Shown here: piece by piece, positions 35,310 to 42,116 of the stretch
How positions within the stretch are numbered: the first letter of the stretch is position 1
How the letters are laid out: each line of letters opens with the position of its first letter
IMG/VR virus record: IMGVR_UViG_3300008954_000099
Span: 1 to 42,116 of that record
Length of the DNA: 42,116 bases
Direction: 5' to 3' (one strand)
Source of the DNA: a virus
Translations under genes and position numbers: made by a program
The notes under the pieces: model-generated
The model's input: the letters and a program-made list of their open reading frames with translations, nothing else
What the model was told of the DNA's origin: nothing
Database searches by the model: none

Positions 35310-37264
35310 GCTTCGCCATCACAAAATTTTGTTCCGGTGCCTTGCTCTTCCACAACAAGCCTTTGAATAGGGCGAATAGATTTAATTAGTTCTTCGTATT
35401 TTTCTTTAGTAATCGATTCATATGGAGCCTGTTTATAGCCAGTTTCTTCATGCTTCAAAAAAGAAACAGCCTTAAGGCGCGTCTCATACATCTCCAAGGC
35501 ATCTTTAATCTGAGGGGCTTCCTCAGGCTTGAAGGTAACTGTTACCGAAACTGAATTATCAGCCCAGTAATATTGATATTGGGCAGCAATTTCCAACTGT
35601 TCCCACATGGTAGCATTTCGCTTGCCTTTCTTAAAATAAGGCTCATGAACCGGGAACTCCACCACAGCCGTATTGGGAGAGTACTCGTCGTCTTCTATGT
35701 AATAGCCCGCCTTACGCAAGGGCTCGAGCATTTCTGAATACTTTGAGAACCGAATGCGACGAATATAATATTCATCCTCGGGAAAATGAATACCAGGCGT
35801 GGAACCATTCAATAGAGATACCGTTCCCGAAGGCTTAATAGACGTCGTTCTAATCGATTTAGGGATGCAGAGCCAATTGGAATATTCTTCGTCAAGCTCC
35901 TTAATGTATTCATAAGCCTCGTTGCACCATTTATATATCTCGCGACGACCATGCTTGTTAAAAGCTTGGATTACTCCAGACTGTGACAACCCAATACGAC
36001 GGTTTTTAAGCATCTTAGCATTTGTTTCAGGCCAATGAGTGTTAGATAGGGTAATCGTTTTTCCATACAAGTAGGCAATCTTAAGAGTACGCAAGTAATC
36101 CTCAAAATCATCATGTTTTGCTGGGAACGTCTCCACTAGGCAGCACAACTCTGCATCCTCGAGTTGTTGTTCTACACAGGGATTAAATCCAGCTATATTA
36201 ATGTCATCAAGCCGCTCGCCATCCTTAAAGCGTCCACGGCGGCGAGCATTCTCCAGCCAAATGTATCCTGGTTCGCCGTTCTGTTGGCTTTGCTTAGCGT
36301 GCCATGTATAATCCATTCCTACCACGGCATTAAAAGAATTGTTAGAGCCCCATCGATGATGATAAAGCTTTTCTTGATCGTTCTTCATTTGAAGGTAATA
36401 CATATCATCGTGCTTTCCCATCGCCAAAGCAGCAGAGCGCCTAACGTTGCCGGCTACTACACAACGCCCAATAAGATTCTCTGTATCTACAATGTCCACA
36501 GACGTGATGATTTCTCCAATCTTAGGAGTATAAAGTTCTGTCAAAGAGTGGTGCAATTCTTTTAGAGGCTCGGAACCACTCGACGTTCCGCCGAAGCCTC
36601 TAATGGGGGCGCCCAACGGTCGAATTGCAGAATAGTCAAATCTGGGAATTTTTTGGCCGAAAAAAAATCCGTCCAACAGCATATGAACCGAATTTACCCA
36701 CCCTTCCCTGGAGTCATCAATCACATGTACGTCATTAGTATATTGGGGCTCTTCGATGGTAATAGCTCCAGCCCCTTCGGTGTCAAACCCTACTCCAATG
36801 CCCACCATTAGTGCGTCCATCATCCATGCAAAAAGATAGCCCCCCTTAGTGGGGATGTCACGAGTAGATCTAAAAGCACAATTAAACAACCCTGCAGCAG
36901 TCCGCTCTTCAACAAATTTGGTCCCCATCATCCACAGTCCGCGGCCCGGAGGCGTCCACTTCAAATTAAACAAGCGATCATAAGCGTCCTTTGCGGTTGC
37001 TTGTGCTTTGGCATCGTTCCACTCGAGCCCTAGTAAGACTACGTGTTCCTTTTGCATGTTAAACATGCCTTCAATTACTCGGCGGCAAGTTTGCCACCAC
37101 TCTTCAGTGCCGGTGGCGCCCGGTTCGAATTCACTCAACCTACGAGCATATGTCCGCTTAAACGTAACATATCCTAACGGTCCCCATGGAATCTCAGCTA
37201 CTTTATATGGTTCAACAAAAGTATCCGATAATCTAAATCTGCGAATGTTGTTTAAAGTTCTCAT
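35291..37264 (-). CDS. Class II (adenosylcobalamin) ribonucleotide reductase
   Basis: 657 residues, the monomeric RTPR type (Lactobacillus enzyme 739). Finger-loop C363-x-E365 in FNPCVEQ; C129 in LFNCAFRST and C374 or C375 in ELCCLVE form the redox pair. The C-terminal shuttle is GTGTKFCDGEACEVTF (C648, C653). PTKGGYLFAWMMDALMVGIG, SLLNGSTPGIHFPEDEYY and TTSIKPSGTVS are barrel motifs. It reduces ribonucleotides with cobalamin, no oxygen and no NrdB needed. This implies a host able to make or import B12. Confidence 0.92.
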   Translation of the reverse strand: MRTLNNIRRFRLSDTFVEPYKVAEIPWGPLGYVTFKRTYARRLSEFEPGATGTEEWWQTCRRVIEGMFNMQKEHVVLLGLEWNDAKAQATAKDAYDRLFNLKWTPPGRGLWMMGTKFVEERTAAGLFNCAFRSTRDIPTKGGYLFAWMMDALMVGIGVGFDTEGAGAITIEEPQYTNDVHVIDDSREGWVNSVHMLLDGFFFGQKIPRFDYSAIRPLGAPIRGFGGTSSGSEPLKELHHSLTELYTPKIGEIITSVDIVDTENLIGRCVVAGNVRRSAALAMGKHDDMYYLQMKNDQEKLYHHRWGSNNSFNAVVGMDYTWHAKQSQQNGEPGYIWLENARRRGRFKDGERLDDINIAGFNPCVEQQLEDAELCCLVETFPAKHDDFEDYLRTLKIAYLYGKTITLSNTHWPETNAKMLKNRRIGLSQSGVIQAFNKHGRREIYKWCNEAYEYIKELDEEYSNWLCIPKSIRTTSIKPSGTVSLLNGSTPGIHFPEDEYYIRRIRFSKYSEMLEPLRKAGYYIEDDEYSPNTAVVEFPVHEPYFKKGKRNATMWEQLEIAAQYQYYWADNSVSVTVTFKPEEAPQIKDALEMYETRLKAVSFLKHEETGYKQAPYESITKEKYEELIKSIRPIQRLVVEEQGTGTKFCDGEACEVTF

Positions 37265-38664
37265 ATGTTTATATCCCTCTTTTTATCCTTCTTAAGTTTT
37301 TCATATTTCTGTTGCAATAAGTCTCTCTGCATCGACGCGTCCAGAGTAACGGGGTTTAATGGCACCTTGCCTCCCGGCATGTGGGGATTGTTCTTAGGCA
37401 ATATTCTAATCTTTACATTAGAGGTGTCCATCAGAATGGGAAAAACAATACCATCGGGTCCGTTTCTATTTTTCGCTATAAAAATCTTTCCTAAATTCTT
37501 CTGTTTATCTTCAATGGTTCTTGATACAGAGAAGATGAAATCTGCAACAAAGCATTTGTTAAAGGCTTCGGAGATTTGTTCCATCGTGATCACTTCGGCA
37601 TTGAGTCCTGACCGGTTAGTTTGCGAGGCTGTCCAGATAGGACACTGAAACTCGGTCGAAAGAGAACGCAACTCTTCGTAAATGGATTCCAATTCATTCC
37701 TCTTTTCCTTGCGCACTGTCACTGGCTTAAGTAAGTCGCCGTAGTCTACAATGATCACACCAGGCTTAACGCCTCGCTTTACCAACTGAGAGAGGTGAGC
37801 CCGAATAGTATTAGTAGACGCAGACTTCGTAGGGTATTCTTTAATAATCAGCGAGCCTTCTAGTTCTTTAACTTCTTCATATACTTCTTCTTTAAAATTA
37901 ATAATATCAGATAAAGGATATCCTGTCAAACAACTATCATAACGATTTGCAATTACGGTATCTTGAAGCTCTAAAGTATAATGGATAACTGTCTTTCCTT
38001 CTTGGAGCGCATTCACTCCTAAGTGTACCAGGACCATAGACTTGCCGGCGCCAGTTGGCGCAATCACCACTCCCAATTCGCTCTTACCAAGCCCTCCTCC
38101 AAAAATATTATCAACCTCGTTCCACCCAGTTGTAACAGGACAACGGTGCTTGGGTGCAAAGCGCTTTTCAAAGTCGGCCAAGTAATCATAACCAAAATTG
38201 TTTTCGGATCCTAGTTTGAGTGCGTCATTTATGGTTCTAGAAATCTCATCAAACGAACAGTTCTGTAGAAGATTCACAGACTTAAGCATTGCCTCTTTAA
38301 GGTTCTGCTTACGACAAAAATCAATTGACTGTTCCTTGATATACTCGACATCTGTTAACTCACGCTGGTGAATACGCGCAAAGTATTCGCGCACCTGCTT
38401 TTGAATTACTGCGTCTTCATCTTCTAGATCTGTGCGCAGTATTGTCATGACTGCTTCGACCGAGGGGTGCTTATTGTACCTGGCGCGATAAGCTATAATC
38501 TTGTGTACAAATACCCTGAGATATTGCAATTCTAAGAAATTGATATCTAAAACTTCTGTAATTTGATCTGCAAATGGACGATCTTCAAAAATTAATTGTA
38601 CTAAGCCTTCTTGAAAAGCTTTTCCATAACGCCCAAAGTTAATATTTTCGGCAGTTGCCAGCAT
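37261..38664 (-). CDS. dnaB: Replicative DNA helicase (DnaB type)
   Basis: 467 residues. The N-terminal helical domain (about 1-150) is followed by the RecA-like core: Walker A APTGAGKS at 202-209 in LGVVIAPTGAGKSMVLVHLG, LELQDTVIANRYDSCLTGYP, Walker B GVIIVDYGDLL, and the sensor-like CPIWTASQTNRSG. Hexameric 5'-3' unwinding at the phage fork with the Pol III alpha protein. GGGG before the ATG. Confidence 0.9.
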   Translation of the reverse strand: MLATAENINFGRYGKAFQEGLVQLIFEDRPFADQITEVLDINFLELQYLRVFVHKIIAYRARYNKHPSVEAVMTILRTDLEDEDAVIQKQVREYFARIHQRELTDVEYIKEQSIDFCRKQNLKEAMLKSVNLLQNCSFDEISRTINDALKLGSENNFGYDYLADFEKRFAPKHRCPVTTGWNEVDNIFGGGLGKSELGVVIAPTGAGKSMVLVHLGVNALQEGKTVIHYTLELQDTVIANRYDSCLTGYPLSDIINFKEEVYEEVKELEGSLIIKEYPTKSASTNTIRAHLSQLVKRGVKPGVIIVDYGDLLKPVTVRKEKRNELESIYEELRSLSTEFQCPIWTASQTNRSGLNAEVITMEQISEAFNKCFVADFIFSVSRTIEDKQKNLGKIFIAKNRNGPDGIVFPILMDTSNVKIRILPKNNPHMPGGKVPLNPVTLDASMQRDLLQQKYEKLKKDKKRDINI

Positions 38665-38707
38665 TGGTTCCCCTTTGTAATATGTTGTGTCACTAATAAC
38701 GATAGCG

Positions 38708-39691
38708 CTAAACAGCTTCGTCTTTTTTCTTCATGTTGCAGTTATAGTTGATGCGATTCAAGGCAGTTCGAAGATCTTCCCAGTTTAACTCTCCGAAGCC
38801 ATCCTCTCTCATCATGCGTATAATTTCTGTCTTATTAAATGTACATTCAAAGTTTTCAATAGCCTCTTTCACAACCATTTTAGATTGAAAAGACATCTGA
38901 GGAACGTACAGTTGCATCATTGTATAATTATGTTCAACAACCTCCTTTCCCTCCACAATATTGGAAAAGAATTTAAGTTTACTGTTTGTTTTTTTGCAGA
39001 AATCTATAACCTCTTGAATTGTATAAGCTTTCTCGGCCGATAAAAAATTGAGCCTTTTTGCAACCGTCGCAAAGCCGGCGCCCTTGATCCCCGGAAGGTT
39101 ATCCGAGGGATCGCCAATGATGGCGCGCGCTAGTGCCATGTTGGTGGGGTGCACTCCCATTTGTTCCACAATGCGCTGTTTGTTTAGGACCTCTTTCTTG
39201 GTAGGTCGATATAACACCGTCTCTTCGTCGCATAACTGCATAAAGTCCTTGTCATTGGAGACAATAATTTTTTGCCATCCTTTATAGTATTCCATCTGGG
39301 TGAGATAAGCAATCACATCGTCAGCTTCAATCTCTGGGATGATCGTTTGCACAATGGGCATTTCATTAAGGTACTCCATCACTCTCACCTGTTGCCAAGT
39401 TTTGTTTTCTACTACTTCGTCCTCTGAAAGGTTATGGAAAGCACGGTTTAAGCGCAAAGGTTTGCGACCGTCCTTATAGTTTTTGTCCATAATCTTTCGC
39501 CTCTTTGAGCCATTAGGTCCGTCCCAAATCACTGCGATTTCGTCTGGATTTGTTTCTCGCACTAGCTTCTGTAGGATTTTCATAAACCCTTTGATTCCTC
39601 CAATGGGTTGTCCATTAGAGGAGAGGCTCGGATCTACAATATAAGCTCTCAAGTATGCGTTCAACGCGTCAATAATCAACACTCTTTTCAT
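38708..39691 (-). CDS. 5'-3' exonuclease / flap endonuclease (RNase H type)
   Basis: 327 residues. LIIDALNAYLRAY (D8), AVIWDGPNG, PEIEADDVIAYL, IIVSNDKDFMQL and GDPSDNLPGIKGAGFATVAK supply the acidic metal ligands and the helix-three-turn-helix of the FEN fold. It removes RNA primers or flaps at the phage fork. GGAG upstream; it overlaps the small gene at 39688. Confidence 0.9.
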   Translation of the reverse strand: MKRVLIIDALNAYLRAYIVDPSLSSNGQPIGGIKGFMKILQKLVRETNPDEIAVIWDGPNGSKRRKIMDKNYKDGRKPLRLNRAFHNLSEDEVVENKTWQQVRVMEYLNEMPIVQTIIPEIEADDVIAYLTQMEYYKGWQKIIVSNDKDFMQLCDEETVLYRPTKKEVLNKQRIVEQMGVHPTNMALARAIIGDPSDNLPGIKGAGFATVAKRLNFLSAEKAYTIQEVIDFCKKTNSKLKFFSNIVEGKEVVEHNYTMMQLYVPQMSFQSKMVVKEAIENFECTFNKTEIIRMMREDGFGELNWEDLRTALNRINYNCNMKKKDEAV

Positions 39692-39855
39692 TCGTTATCT
39701 CCAGTATCATTACAAATTATGTGGCCATTCTCATCAAGGGGAGGCAAAATTTCGTGAGCAGTGTCGCCGGGACACCAACAATTCAAACCACCAGGACATT
39801 TATCATTTCTCAATTCCAATCCCGGATCACATGCACACAACCACATCACTAACAT
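39688..39855 (-). CDS. Small Cys-rich protein, 55 aa
   Basis: A frame of 55 codons between dCMP deaminase (2 nt gap) and the exonuclease (ATGA overlap). It begins MLVMWLCACDPGLELRNDKC and contains six Cys. The short hydrophobic start ending L-C-A-C could be a minimal lipobox, but the segment is shorter than usual for a signal peptide. Position and overlap favour a real gene. Confidence 0.55.
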   Translation of the reverse strand: MLVMWLCACDPGLELRNDKCPGGLNCWCPGDTAHEILPPLDENGHIICNDTGDNE

Positions 39856-39857
39856 AA

Positions 39858-40304
39858 TCACAGTCTATAGCTCCCGACTTCATCGTCATCAATAGTGTAC
39901 ACCACACGTTTCACGCCTACATATTTCAACGCCGCATGACACATGGAGCAAGGCTTGCTCAATCTATATTGGTCATCAGTTTTTCCTACGCGAGCCACAT
40001 ACACAGTGGCTCCCGACGTAATCGAGCGATCAAGCCCTAGAATAACTCCCAATTCTGCATGTACTGTTGTTCTTCCTGCGTGATCTTTTTGAAATCTCTT
40101 CCCAAAAGAACAAAAGTTGTCCTTATTGTATGTGGTGTTTCTAATGGAGTTGCCCTTGACAAGAACAGCGCCATGGCGGTAGTGAGGAAAATCGGATTGG
40201 AGTGCCACCTTCTTGGCGACGTCCATGTACCGCTTTACCTTCCCGGTATAAGTATGAAAGCGCTCTGGTGCTATAGTATTATATTCTGTGCACGGCACTG
40301 TCAC
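39858..40304 (-). CDS. Deoxycytidylate/cytidine deaminase family protein
   Basis: 148 residues from GTG 40304 with a GGGAGG Shine-Dalgarno. HAELGVILGL (H-A-E, zinc and proton shuttle) and PCSMCHAAL (P-C-x2-C) are the deaminase site. With dUTPase it would supply dUMP from dCMP. The start SRxxxTY of typical dCMP deaminases is not conserved, so the substrate is likely but not proven. Confidence 0.82.
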   Translation of the reverse strand: MTVPCTEYNTIAPERFHTYTGKVKRYMDVAKKVALQSDFPHYRHGAVLVKGNSIRNTTYNKDNFCSFGKRFQKDHAGRTTVHAELGVILGLDRSITSGATVYVARVGKTDDQYRLSKPCSMCHAALKYVGVKRVVYTIDDDEVGSYRL

Positions 40305-40309
40305 AAAAA

Positions 40310-40344
40310 CCTCCCAGTTAGTTATATTATAACCAAGTGGGAGG
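40310..40344 (-). terminator. Hairpin with nested promoter, terminator-like
   Basis: CCTCCCA (40338-40344) pairs with TGGGAGG (40310-40316) and is followed by TTTTT on the minus strand. The loop contains the palindrome GTTATAATATAAC, which holds the -10 box. The 3' arm is also the Shine-Dalgarno of the deaminase gene. Read-through transcripts should terminate or hide the ribosome site; transcripts started at the nested promoter lack the 5' arm. Confidence 0.65.
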
Positions 40345-40354
40345 CTTAAGTCAA
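40326..40354 (-). promoter_or_regulatory. Sigma70 promoter of the deaminase operon
   Basis: TTGACT (40349-40354), 17 bp, TATAAT (40326-40331, perfect) on the minus strand. Predicted +1 near 40319. Confidence 0.82.
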
Positions 40355-40370
40355 GCGCTAATTTGTTTTT

Positions 40371-40631
40371 TTAGAGGTGAACATCAACCTCCCAATGTCC
40401 ACGTACCCAGAAACCAGCGAGGAAATGTCCTTTCCTCCACACCCATACAATGCCATCATGATCGGCATAATATTTATGACCATTGTGCCGGTAAGGCTTA
40501 GGTTTTGGCCTTGGTGCTGGGCGCACATGATGGTGCTTCGGGGGTGGGGGTGGCGTTGCGCGCCGGTGCTTGTGGTGTGCATCTGCAGTTTGCATACCTG
40601 CTAAAAACATTAGCATAAACAAATTTGTCAT
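40371..40631 (-). CDS. Exported His/Pro-rich protein with WxxGxW-type repeats
   Basis: 86 residues. Signal peptide MTNLFMLMFLAGMQTADA, then a His/Pro/Arg-rich linker (HHKHRRATPPPPPKHHHV). The C-terminal half, YYADHDGIVWVWRKGHFLAG and on to FWVRGHWEVDV, has the spacing of the periplasmic Y-x-W-x-x-G-x-W repeat family. The role of that family is unknown. It may be a periplasmic protein binding metal through the His runs. GGAG before the ATG. Confidence 0.7.
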   Translation of the reverse strand: MTNLFMLMFLAGMQTADAHHKHRRATPPPPPKHHHVRPAPRPKPKPYRHNGHKYYADHDGIVWVWRKGHFLAGFWVRGHWEVDVHL

Positions 40632-40649
40632 CTTACTTCACTCCTTAAT

Positions 40650-41804
40650 TTAGTCTTTAAGAGGGATAGTCAAATCTTCAGGCTCTGAATAAAATGCTTC
40701 CGCATTTCCTTCGCGACGATGAAACTTTTGAACAATCTCCTCATCCATTAGACGTATGACATGTCCTTTAAATTCAATGTCAGATGTAATTAGTTCAGAC
40801 CATTTAGAAGGTTGAAACTTTTTGGTGTAACCATCCGGCATTGTTAAGGTATACCAAGCACCTGCGCTTGTCAAACAATCGGATCCCTTAATGGCATCAA
40901 ACCAACTCTCTTCATCTCGAATCCCAACCTCTTCGGTGCCCCACAGAATGCGGAAAGCACATGAACGTCCTTGAGTTCCAAAGCGAGACTTCTCCAGCTT
41001 ACACTTAACTTCGGAACCAATACGAAAGCCCTTTTCATCTTCAATGAAGGAAGACTTAGCCTTGCGTCCGGTGAGCCAAATGCGCAGAGAATATGAATAG
41101 TGCATAGCCTTGCCGCCAGGTGTAGTGTAGGGCGTTGTCATTGCAACGATTCGTGCGTTGGGTCCTTGGGGAATGTTTGTCTTCAACTGGTTGAGGACAA
41201 TCAATGTAGCCTGCATGTCAGCAATGGGGATGACAAGCTTTGACATTCCTTTTGCAAGGATGCGCGCCTTCACTGCCATCGATGATTGCGGATTGAAGTC
41301 GCCCTCTACGTCTGAGACAGAAGGCGTAAATGCCAGGGAGTCCCAAATAAAAACCAGTTGATCTTCGGCCGCTCCCAGCAACTCTTCGATTGTCTCTAAG
41401 ACAAACTCGACAGAAGCTGCCTGGATGTACATTAAACGGTCTAGGTCGCACCCTGTACGCTCTAGAAAACTTGGGTCAATGGCTGACTCGGAGTCAAAAT
41501 ATATTACAAGCTTGCCCTGTTTCTGAGCGTTTGCAGCGATTTGTGCTGCCATGTATGACTTGCCTGTAGATTCCAAGCCTGCAATTTCTGTGACCTTTCC
41601 TACAGGAATTCCGCCCATTTCTCCTTTGCGCACAATGGAGTCAAGCCATCGTGAGCCAGTAGGAATCCACTCCTTGACTGCTGTAGGATTATCTCCTGTT
41701 AAATTATGCGCAACGTTGCGTCCCGCCTTCTTGTTGACGAGCTTCATTAGGTCTTGGATTGCTACGCGTCCTGCTTTTGCGGATGCTTGTGCTTTTCTTG
41801 CCAT
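40650..41804 (-). CDS. RecA/UvsX-like recombinase
   Basis: 384 residues. Walker A EIAGLESTGKSYMAAQ (76-83), catalytic Glu in IYFDSESAID (E106), and Walker B LVFIWDSLAF (D155). The loops SVSDVEGDFNPQSSMAVKAR and VLNQLKTNIPQ belong to the DNA-binding region. It polymerises on single-stranded DNA and drives recombination-dependent replication and repair. The C-terminus is longer than in phage T4 UvsX. AAGGAG before ATG. Confidence 0.92.
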   Translation of the reverse strand: MARKAQASAKAGRVAIQDLMKLVNKKAGRNVAHNLTGDNPTAVKEWIPTGSRWLDSIVRKGEMGGIPVGKVTEIAGLESTGKSYMAAQIAANAQKQGKLVIYFDSESAIDPSFLERTGCDLDRLMYIQAASVEFVLETIEELLGAAEDQLVFIWDSLAFTPSVSDVEGDFNPQSSMAVKARILAKGMSKLVIPIADMQATLIVLNQLKTNIPQGPNARIVAMTTPYTTPGGKAMHYSYSLRIWLTGRKAKSSFIEDEKGFRIGSEVKCKLEKSRFGTQGRSCAFRILWGTEEVGIRDEESWFDAIKGSDCLTSAGAWYTLTMPDGYTKKFQPSKWSELITSDIEFKGHVIRLMDEEIVQKFHRREGNAEAFYSEPEDLTIPLKD

Positions 41805-41949
41805 TAACTTCTCCTTTTGGTTTTAAAAGTTGTGTGTGTTCTGCACAGTAATCGTGCTTGAGATTGCATGTTTTAGATCGGCAAGGATTCTCGGTGTAGT
41901 ATCCACCACAATCGATGTGTCCTAGGACTTCGTTCCATTTAGTATGCAT
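41704..41949 (-). CDS. Possible small Cys-rich protein overlapping recombinase start
   Basis: 81 codons from ATG 41949, beginning MHTKWNEVLGHIDCGGYYTE, with a CxxxxC-type cluster (NPCRSKTCNLKHDYC) in the first 35 residues. It follows directly on promoter 41970-41998 with AAAGGAAC upstream. The last third runs in another frame through the recombinase start, which is unusual. Either a real gene with a long overlap, or a leader region whose coding extends by chance. Confidence 0.42.
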   Translation of the reverse strand: MHTKWNEVLGHIDCGGYYTENPCRSKTCNLKHDYCAEHTQLLKPKGEVNGKKSTSIRKSRTRSNPRPNEARQQEGGTQRCA

Positions 41950-41969
41950 TCTAATGTAGTTCCTTTATT

Positions 41970-41998
41970 ATAATAGCATAAGCGAGACTCAATGTCAC
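41970..41998 (-). promoter_or_regulatory. Sigma70-like promoter of the recombinase operon
   Basis: GTGACA (41993-41998), 17 bp, TATTAT (41970-41975) on the minus strand; weaker -35 than the others. Confidence 0.65.
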
Positions 41999-42017
41999 GT
42001 ACTTTTTTAAGAATCTT

Positions 42018-42116
42018 TTAGGGAGATTCAGCTACAATATCCTCAATAGCTCCAGGGGGCGCGCCAAGAGCCTTTTCTATAGAGCGGTAATATTTATCAG
42101 CATTAAATCCTACACG
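42018..42116 (-). CDS. C-terminal end of an unidentified protein
   Basis: An open frame enters from the right edge and stops at TAA (42018-42020). The visible 32 residues include GFNADKYYRSIEKALGAPPG and end DIVAESP. Too little to identify. It is upstream of the recombinase operon on the same strand. Confidence 0.55.
   Translation of the reverse strand, partial: RVGFNADKYYRSIEKALGAPPGAIEDIVAESP

Noticed and set aside
40358-40582. Alternative minus-strand frame of 74 codons over the WxxGxW gene
   Set aside because: Overlaps the gene with a clear signal peptide and repeat motif; composition is typical of a shifted His/Pro frame.
1-42116. Insertion sequence, integrase, attachment site or replication origin
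   Set aside because: No transposase or integrase motifs, no terminal inverted repeats, and no iteron cluster other than the promoter boxes were found by eye.

Overview
The window is a 42 kb stretch of a large tailed-phage (Caudoviricetes) genome. Every supportable gene lies on the minus strand, so transcription runs from high to low coordinates. The phage assignment rests on an endolysin-type amidase, a UvsX/RecA-like recombinase, a DnaB-type helicase, a flap-type 5'-3' exonuclease, a complete DNA polymerase III alpha subunit, a monomeric class II ribonucleotide reductase, dUTPase, dCMP deaminase, a MazG-like hydrolase, phage-type Dam methylase, three tRNAs, and very dense packing with 4-14 nt overlaps. 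Sec-type signal peptides, an outer-membrane-like beta-barrel protein and near-consensus sigma70 promoters with 17-bp spacers point to a Gram-negative host. The mix (class II RNR, Pol III alpha, GroEL/GroES, ClpP) resembles large aquatic myoviruses, but host and genus cannot be fixed from the sequence.

Right to centre (42.1-25 kb) is the replication and nucleotide block: recombinase, a His/Pro-rich exported protein, dCMP deaminase, exonuclease, helicase, RNR, a GroES-like co-chaperonin, amidase, two unrecognised enzyme-like proteins, Pol III alpha, a ClpP-like protease, a J-domain protein, dUTPase, Dam and thioredoxin. The centre (25-10 kb) holds an IMPDH/GMP-reductase-like enzyme, a sigma-region-4-like regulator, an acidic protein, a second ClpP-like protein, GroEL, a Dam-like protein without its catalytic motif, a 1493-residue protein and a membrane-anchored trypsin-like protease. 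The section at 10-6 kb has small unknown genes, a nucleotidyltransferase, an outer-membrane-like protein, tRNA-Lys, tRNA-Arg and tRNA-Ile, and hydrophobic micropeptides.

The left 6 kb is the most unusual part. It is a chain of short operons filled with at least 16 tandem paralogues of a 50-80 residue family starting MKVGDLV; six more copies lie elsewhere in the window. Inside the array, ten successive stop/start junctions overlap by exactly 14 nt. The C-terminal LEVxNES tail of one gene is also the Shine-Dalgarno and start codon of the next. Six of these operons are headed by a promoter with three TTGACA-type boxes in fixed register (11 bp, 14-15 bp, then a 17-bp spacer to the -10). The stop codon of the preceding operon often lies inside this promoter. 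The arrangement looks like a modular cassette system that can gain and lose small early genes.

Several genes here are under 60 codons and would be missed by a length cutoff. They are reported individually, as are two promoters nested inside terminator hairpins (22.3 and 40.3 kb), a predicted leaderless mRNA (1.6 kb) and a probable AUA start codon (33.6 kb). No searches were run; family names come from visible motifs and memory of the families.
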